Part shown: positions 60,541-64,000 of the stretch, piece after piece
Position numbering within the stretch: position 1 is the stretch's first letter
Layout of the letters: each line of letters begins with the position of its first letter
NCBI GenBank assembly: GCA_017452785.1
Contig: JAFTLT010000057.1
Coordinates: forward strand, 1 to 64,000
Length of the DNA: 64,000 nt
From: Clostridia bacterium
GTDB lineage: Bacteria > Bacillota > Clostridia > Oscillospirales > Acutalibacteraceae
Direction of reading: 5' to 3'
Notes under the pieces: generated by a model
Told to the model about the DNA's origin: nothing
The model's input: only the letters and a program-made list of their open reading frames with translations
The model's database searches: none
Translations under genes and position numbers: made by a program

Positions 60541-62478
60541 ATGAATAAAGGTAAGTTTTATATCACCACCGCAATTGCATACACTTCAAGAAAACCCCAC
60601 ATCGGCAACAGCTATGAAATTGTGCTGACAGATGCAATTGCCCGCTTCAAGAGATTTCAGGGCTATGATGTTTTCTTCCTCACAGGCACTGACGAACACG
60701 GTCAGAAAATTGAGGAATATGCAAAGAGCGCAGGTGTAACACCCAAGGAGTATGTTGACAAGGTTGCTGCTGAAATAAGAGGGATCTGCGACACACTCAA
60801 CACCACATATGACAAGTTTATCAGAACAACAGACGATTATCACGAAAAGGTTGTTCAGAAGATATTCAAGAAGCTCTATGATCAGGGCGATATTTATAAG
60901 AGCGAATATGAAGGTCTTTACTGCACTCCCTGCGAAAGCTTCTGGACTGAGGCTCAGCTTGTTGACGGCAAATGCCCTGACTGCGGCAGAGAAGTAAAAA
61001 AAGCAAAGGAAGAGGCATATTTCCTTCGTCTGTCAAAGTATCAGAAGCAGCTTGAAGAATATATCGAAAGCAACGATAACTTCATCTATCCTGAATCACG
61101 CAAGAAGGAAATGCTCAACAACTTTATAAAGCCGGGACTTCAGGATCTCTGCGTTTCAAGAACATCCTTTAAATGGGGCATCCCTGTTTCATTTGACGAT
61201 AAGCATGTTGTTTACGTTTGGATCGATGCACTTTCAAACTATATCACTGCTCTCGGCTATGACCCCGACGGCAGCGGTGAGCTTTACAATAAATACTGGC
61301 CTGCAGATGTGCACATCATCGGTAAGGATATTGTGCGTTTCCACACAATTTATTGGCCCATTATGCTTATGGCACTTGGTGAGCCTTTACCCAAGCAGGT
61401 TTACGGTCACCCGTGGCTTCTTTTCGGCACCGATAAGATGTCAAAATCAAGAGGCAATGTTATTTATGCTGACGAGCTCTCACAGCTTATTGGTGTTGAT
61501 GCTGTAAGATATTATCTTCTCTCAGAAATGCCTCACGCTAATGACGGCTCAATCTCATATGAAACAATCATTGAGAGATATAACTCAGACCTTGCCAACA
61601 CTCTCGGCAACCTTGTTAACAGAACAGTTGCTATGACCAACAAGTATTTCGCAGGTGAAATCAAGGCTCCCACAGCTGCAGCGGCACTTGACGATGAGCT
61701 TAAGGCATTCGCACTTGAAACACTCAAAACAGTTGAAAGCAAGATTGACTCTTATCATATGGCAGATGCTGTTGAGGCTGTTATCAACCTTGCAAAGCGT
61801 TGTAACAAATATATTGACGAAACTGCTCCCTGGGCACTTGCAAAGGACGAAGCAAACCATGAGAGACTCGGCACAGTGCTTTATAATCTCCTCGAAGGCA
61901 TCCGTTATATTGCCGTTCTTCTCAAAGCATTTATGCCTGACACATCAAAGGCTATTCTTTCACAGATTAACTGTGATATTGACTCATATGAAAGCCTTGG
62001 CTCATTCGGTGCACTCCTTGCAGGCGGCAAGGTTGGCGAAGCTACTCCCCTGTTTGCCCGTATTGATGCTGAAAAGATGCTCGCTGACATAGAGGCTCAG
62101 CAAAAGGCAGCTCAAGCTAAGGAAAAGAGTATTGAAGAAATTGAAGGCGTTGCAAAAATCGGCATTGAAGATTTTGCCAAGGTTGACCTCAGAGTTGCAA
62201 AAGTCATTGACTGTGAACCCGTTAAGAGAGCTAAAAAGCTTCTTAAGCTCACACTTGACGACGGCACCGGCAAAGACAGAACTGTAGCTTCAGGCATCGC
62301 TAAATGGTACAAGCCCGAAGACCTTATAGGCAAGAGCGTTATTGTTGTGTCAAACCTTAAGCCTGCCGTGCTTTGCGGAGTTGAAAGTCAGGGCATGATT
62401 CTTGCAGCGGACTGCAGTGAAGATGATGTTAAGGTTATTTTTGTTGACGGCATTCCTGCAGGCTCAAAGGTAAGATAA
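60541..62478 (+). CDS. metG: Methionine-tRNA ligase
   Basis: A 645-residue enzyme charging tRNA-Met. HIGH-like site PHIGNSYEI, zinc site CTPCESFW with CPDCGREV, KMSKS site DKMSKSRGNV (about 300), anticodon-binding helices, and a C-terminal tRNA-binding OB domain (FAKVDLRVAKVIDCEPV). ATG at 60541 is chosen because AAGGAAG is eight bases upstream; ATG at 60535 is too close. It lies one base before tatD. Confidence 0.96.
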   Translation: MNKGKFYITTAIAYTSRKPHIGNSYEIVLTDAIARFKRFQGYDVFFLTGTDEHGQKIEEYAKSAGVTPKEYVDKVAAEIRGICDTLNTTYDKFIRTTDDYHEKVVQKIFKKLYDQGDIYKSEYEGLYCTPCESFWTEAQLVDGKCPDCGREVKKAKEEAYFLRLSKYQKQLEEYIESNDNFIYPESRKKEMLNNFIKPGLQDLCVSRTSFKWGIPVSFDDKHVVYVWIDALSNYITALGYDPDGSGELYNKYWPADVHIIGKDIVRFHTIYWPIMLMALGEPLPKQVYGHPWLLFGTDKMSKSRGNVIYADELSQLIGVDAVRYYLLSEMPHANDGSISYETIIERYNSDLANTLGNLVNRTVAMTNKYFAGEIKAPTAAAALDDELKAFALETLKTVESKIDSYHMADAVEAVINLAKRCNKYIDETAPWALAKDEANHERLGTVLYNLLEGIRYIAVLLKAFMPDTSKAILSQINCDIDSYESLGSFGALLAGGKVGEATPLFARIDAEKMLADIEAQQKAAQAKEKSIEEIEGVAKIGIEDFAKVDLRVAKVIDCEPVKRAKKLLKLTLDDGTGKDRTVASGIAKWYKPEDLIGKSVIVVSNLKPAVLCGVESQGMILAADCSEDDVKVIFVDGIPAGSKVR

Positions 62479-62479
62479 A

Positions 62480-63250
62480 ATGTATAAGAATATTTTTGAC
62501 ACTCATGCACATTATGATGATGAGCGTTTCAATGAGGACAGAGATGAACTTCTGTCCTCTCTGTTTAAAGGAAGCGTTTCACACATTATAAACTGCGGCT
62601 GCGATTTAAAATCGAGCCTTACCACAATTGAGCTTGCTGAAAAGTACCCTCAGCTTTATGCTGCAATTGGCGTTCACGCTCACGAGGCAAGTGATTGTAC
62701 GGCTGAAGATTTAGCCGAAATTAAAAAGCTCTACAGCCACAGTAAGGTTGTAGCAGTAGGCGAAATAGGTCTTGACTATTATTATGATTTTTCGCCCAGA
62801 GACAGGCAGATTGAGGTTTTCACTCAGCAGGTGAAACTTGCCAATGAGCTGGACCTGCCCGTCATTATCCACGACAGAGAGGCTCACGAGGACACCCTGA
62901 ATATTTTAAAAGACCTGAGACCCAAAGGTGTTGTTCACTGCTTTTCAGGCTCAAAAGAAATGGCAGAGGAAATCGTCAAGCTAGGACTTTACATCGGTCT
63001 TGGCGGTGCTGTCACCTTCAAAAATGCAAGGCGACCCATTGAGGTTGCGGAGTATCTGCCTCTTGACAGACTTCTTCTTGAAACAGATGCACCTTATATG
63101 ACACCTGTGCCTTTCAGGGGCAAGAGATGCGATTCTGCCCACATAGCCTACACTGCTGAAAAAATTGCAGAAGTAAAGAGTATGGATGTGCAGGAGCTTA
63201 TTGATATCTGCAACAGAAACGCAAAAAAACTCTTCGGCATAAATGAGTAA
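62480..63250 (+). CDS. tatD: TatD-family DNase/deacylase
   Basis: A 256-residue metal-dependent hydrolase with DTHAHYDD, GVHAHEA, VGEIGLDYYYD, HDREAH, HCFSGS and ETDAPYM. The family includes 3'-5' DNases and D-aminoacyl-tRNA-type hydrolases. It is translated directly after metG, a common arrangement in Firmicutes (metG-tatD). Confidence 0.92.
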   Translation: MYKNIFDTHAHYDDERFNEDRDELLSSLFKGSVSHIINCGCDLKSSLTTIELAEKYPQLYAAIGVHAHEASDCTAEDLAEIKKLYSHSKVVAVGEIGLDYYYDFSPRDRQIEVFTQQVKLANELDLPVIIHDREAHEDTLNILKDLRPKGVVHCFSGSKEMAEEIVKLGLYIGLGGAVTFKNARRPIEVAEYLPLDRLLLETDAPYMTPVPFRGKRCDSAHIAYTAEKIAEVKSMDVQELIDICNRNAKKLFGINE

Positions 63251-63412
63251 AGTTTTTTGATTACTTTTTTACAAAAAAGTAATGCCTGCCCGGCGAGGGC
63301 AACAAAGGAAATAATAAAAGTGCAACCGACAGAGAGCTTTTTCTGTCGGTTGTTTTAATGAAGTTTTACCTCTGTGACACTCTACTCCCCTTTTCGGCAG
63401 AGTACACGCAAT
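63251..63412. other. Intergenic region with palindrome, terminator and dispersed repeat
   Basis: Palindrome ATTACTTTTTTACAAAAAAG plus TAAT at 63260-63283; terminator at 63322-63356; CTCCCCTTTTCGGCAGAGTA at 63384-63403 resembles the copy at about 22107. Confidence 0.6.
63322..63356 (+). terminator. metG-tatD terminator
   Basis: CAACCGACAGA/CTGTCGGTTG stem with T tail. Confidence 0.85.
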
Positions 63413-64000
63413 TCATAATTTTTTCGTCTCAAAGCAGACCCAACCGCCCTTGGTGTGTCTTGCCACAATTTCAAAGCCGTACTTTGCGAATGCATCAATA
63501 ACATCCTGCTCTCTTGTGTCGATAATGCCTGAGGTGATAAAAAGAGCATCGTCCTTCATAAACTTCGCCACATCCTTGCAGAACATAATGATAACATCAG
63601 CCACAATATTAGCCACAACCACATCATATTTGCCCTCAACCTTATCTGTCAGGTTGCCCTGAAGAATGGTATATTCGGGCTCACGAAGGTTGTTAACTTC
63701 GCCGTTTTCCTGAGCGGTTTTAACGGCAAGTGCGTCAATGTCAACGCCAACTGCCTTTTCGGCACCAAGAAGAAGTGAAGCAATTGAAAGTATGCCACTT
63801 CCGCAGCCAATATCAAGCACACTGACACCGGGCTTTATGTGCTTTTCAAGAGTTTCAAGGCAAAGGCGTGTTGTTTCGTGGGTACCTGTGCCAAAAGCAA
63901 GACCCGGCTCAATGTTGAGCACCGCCCTGCCCTGAGGGTCATATTCATCTTCCCAAGTAGGTCTTATGAGGAGCTTCTCACCAACGGGAATGGGGTGAAA
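63413..64000 (-). CDS. prmA: Ribosomal protein L11 methyltransferase, N-terminus outside window
   Basis: The reading frame stays open to the window edge, so at least 195 residues are visible and the N-terminal third is missing. Motifs: EPGLAFGTGTHETTRLC, VLDIGCGSGILSIAS for SAM, ANIVADVII and GWVCFETKKL at the end. PrmA methylates ribosomal protein L11 at several lysines and the N-terminus. The internal Met often taken as a start (63922) lies within the conserved core and is not the real start. It is convergent with tatD. Confidence 0.93.
   Translation of the reverse strand, partial: FHPIPVGEKLLIRPTWEDEYDPQGRAVLNIEPGLAFGTGTHETTRLCLETLEKHIKPGVSVLDIGCGSGILSIASLLLGAEKAVGVDIDALAVKTAQENGEVNNLREPEYTILQGNLTDKVEGKYDVVVANIVADVIIMFCKDVAKFMKDDALFITSGIIDTREQDVIDAFAKYGFEIVARHTKGGWVCFETKKL

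Noticed and set aside
63413-63922. prmA starting at the internal Met
   Set aside because: The frame is open to the window edge and the Met is inside the conserved SAM-binding region.
1-64000. CRISPR array
   Set aside because: No set of regularly spaced direct repeats with unique spacers was seen, and no cas genes.

Overview
The window looks like a chromosome segment of a low-to-mid GC, Gram-positive anaerobe of the Clostridia, probably a gut Oscillospirales/Ruminococcaceae-type bacterium. This is inferred from the strong AGGAGG-type ribosome binding sites, tRNA genes with encoded CCA, the meso-diaminopimelate dehydrogenase gene, a TnpV/large serine recombinase element typical of gut Clostridia, and intracellular pectin-type glycosidases. 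No species can be named from the sequence alone.

The layout alternates host and accessory DNA. (1) 1-17,743 is the early and lysogeny half of a prophage whose late genes lie off the left edge. On the minus strand it has a replication/recombination block (primase-helicase, SF2 helicase, DUF669, Sak4-like ATPase, SMC-like ATPase, RusA) and a string of small early genes. A divergent repressor/Cro-like switch with two consensus promoters, an antirepressor, a candidate small RNA, a SAP-domain membrane protein and a tyrosine integrase follow. The integrase lies against a four-gene tRNA cluster (Cys, Gly, Asp, Val), and tRNA-Cys is the likely attachment site. (2) 18.2-30.6 kb is host-like. It holds a 47-codon gene with a consensus promoter, ddh-lysA for lysine/peptidoglycan precursors, two paralogous secreted FN3 proteins, an intracellular GH28/GH43 pair, an OmpR-type two-component system and tRNA-Leu.

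(3) 30.7-57.1 kb is accessory, AT-rich and mosaic. It starts with a two-gene Hachiman (HamA/HamB) anti-phage system. From about 34.3 kb it looks like an integrative mobilizable element. This carries TnpV, a cassette behind a leader-peptide attenuator (histidine phosphatase, GNAT, P-loop kinase, KptA/ART-like protein, methyltransferase), a LytTR regulator and an unrecognised four-gene operon (two cytosolic coiled-coil proteins, a four-helix membrane protein, and a lipoprotein joining a VWA-like region to an OmpA-like domain). A sigma-like/DUF6076 pair, an IS3-family insertion, GNAT-HIT-Nudix genes, ParM/ParR-like genes, an IncQ/MobQ-type oriT, a Vsr-like nuclease, a MobA/MobL relaxase, a ParB-like protein and a large serine recombinase complete it.

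(4) 57.1-64 kb is host-like again: a DUF3021/LytTR pair, a sodium:solute symporter, pgsA, metG, tatD and the 3' part of prmA.

The best candidate for an undescribed system is the four-gene operon at 39,713-43,150. Its predicted topology is that of an envelope-spanning complex, and it sits on a defence-bearing accessory region. Other signals not explained by standard annotation are the attenuator at 34.8-35.0 kb, the small RNA at 13.25-13.32 kb, the 47-residue protein at 18.3-18.5 kb, and the DnaA-box cluster next to the phage primase.
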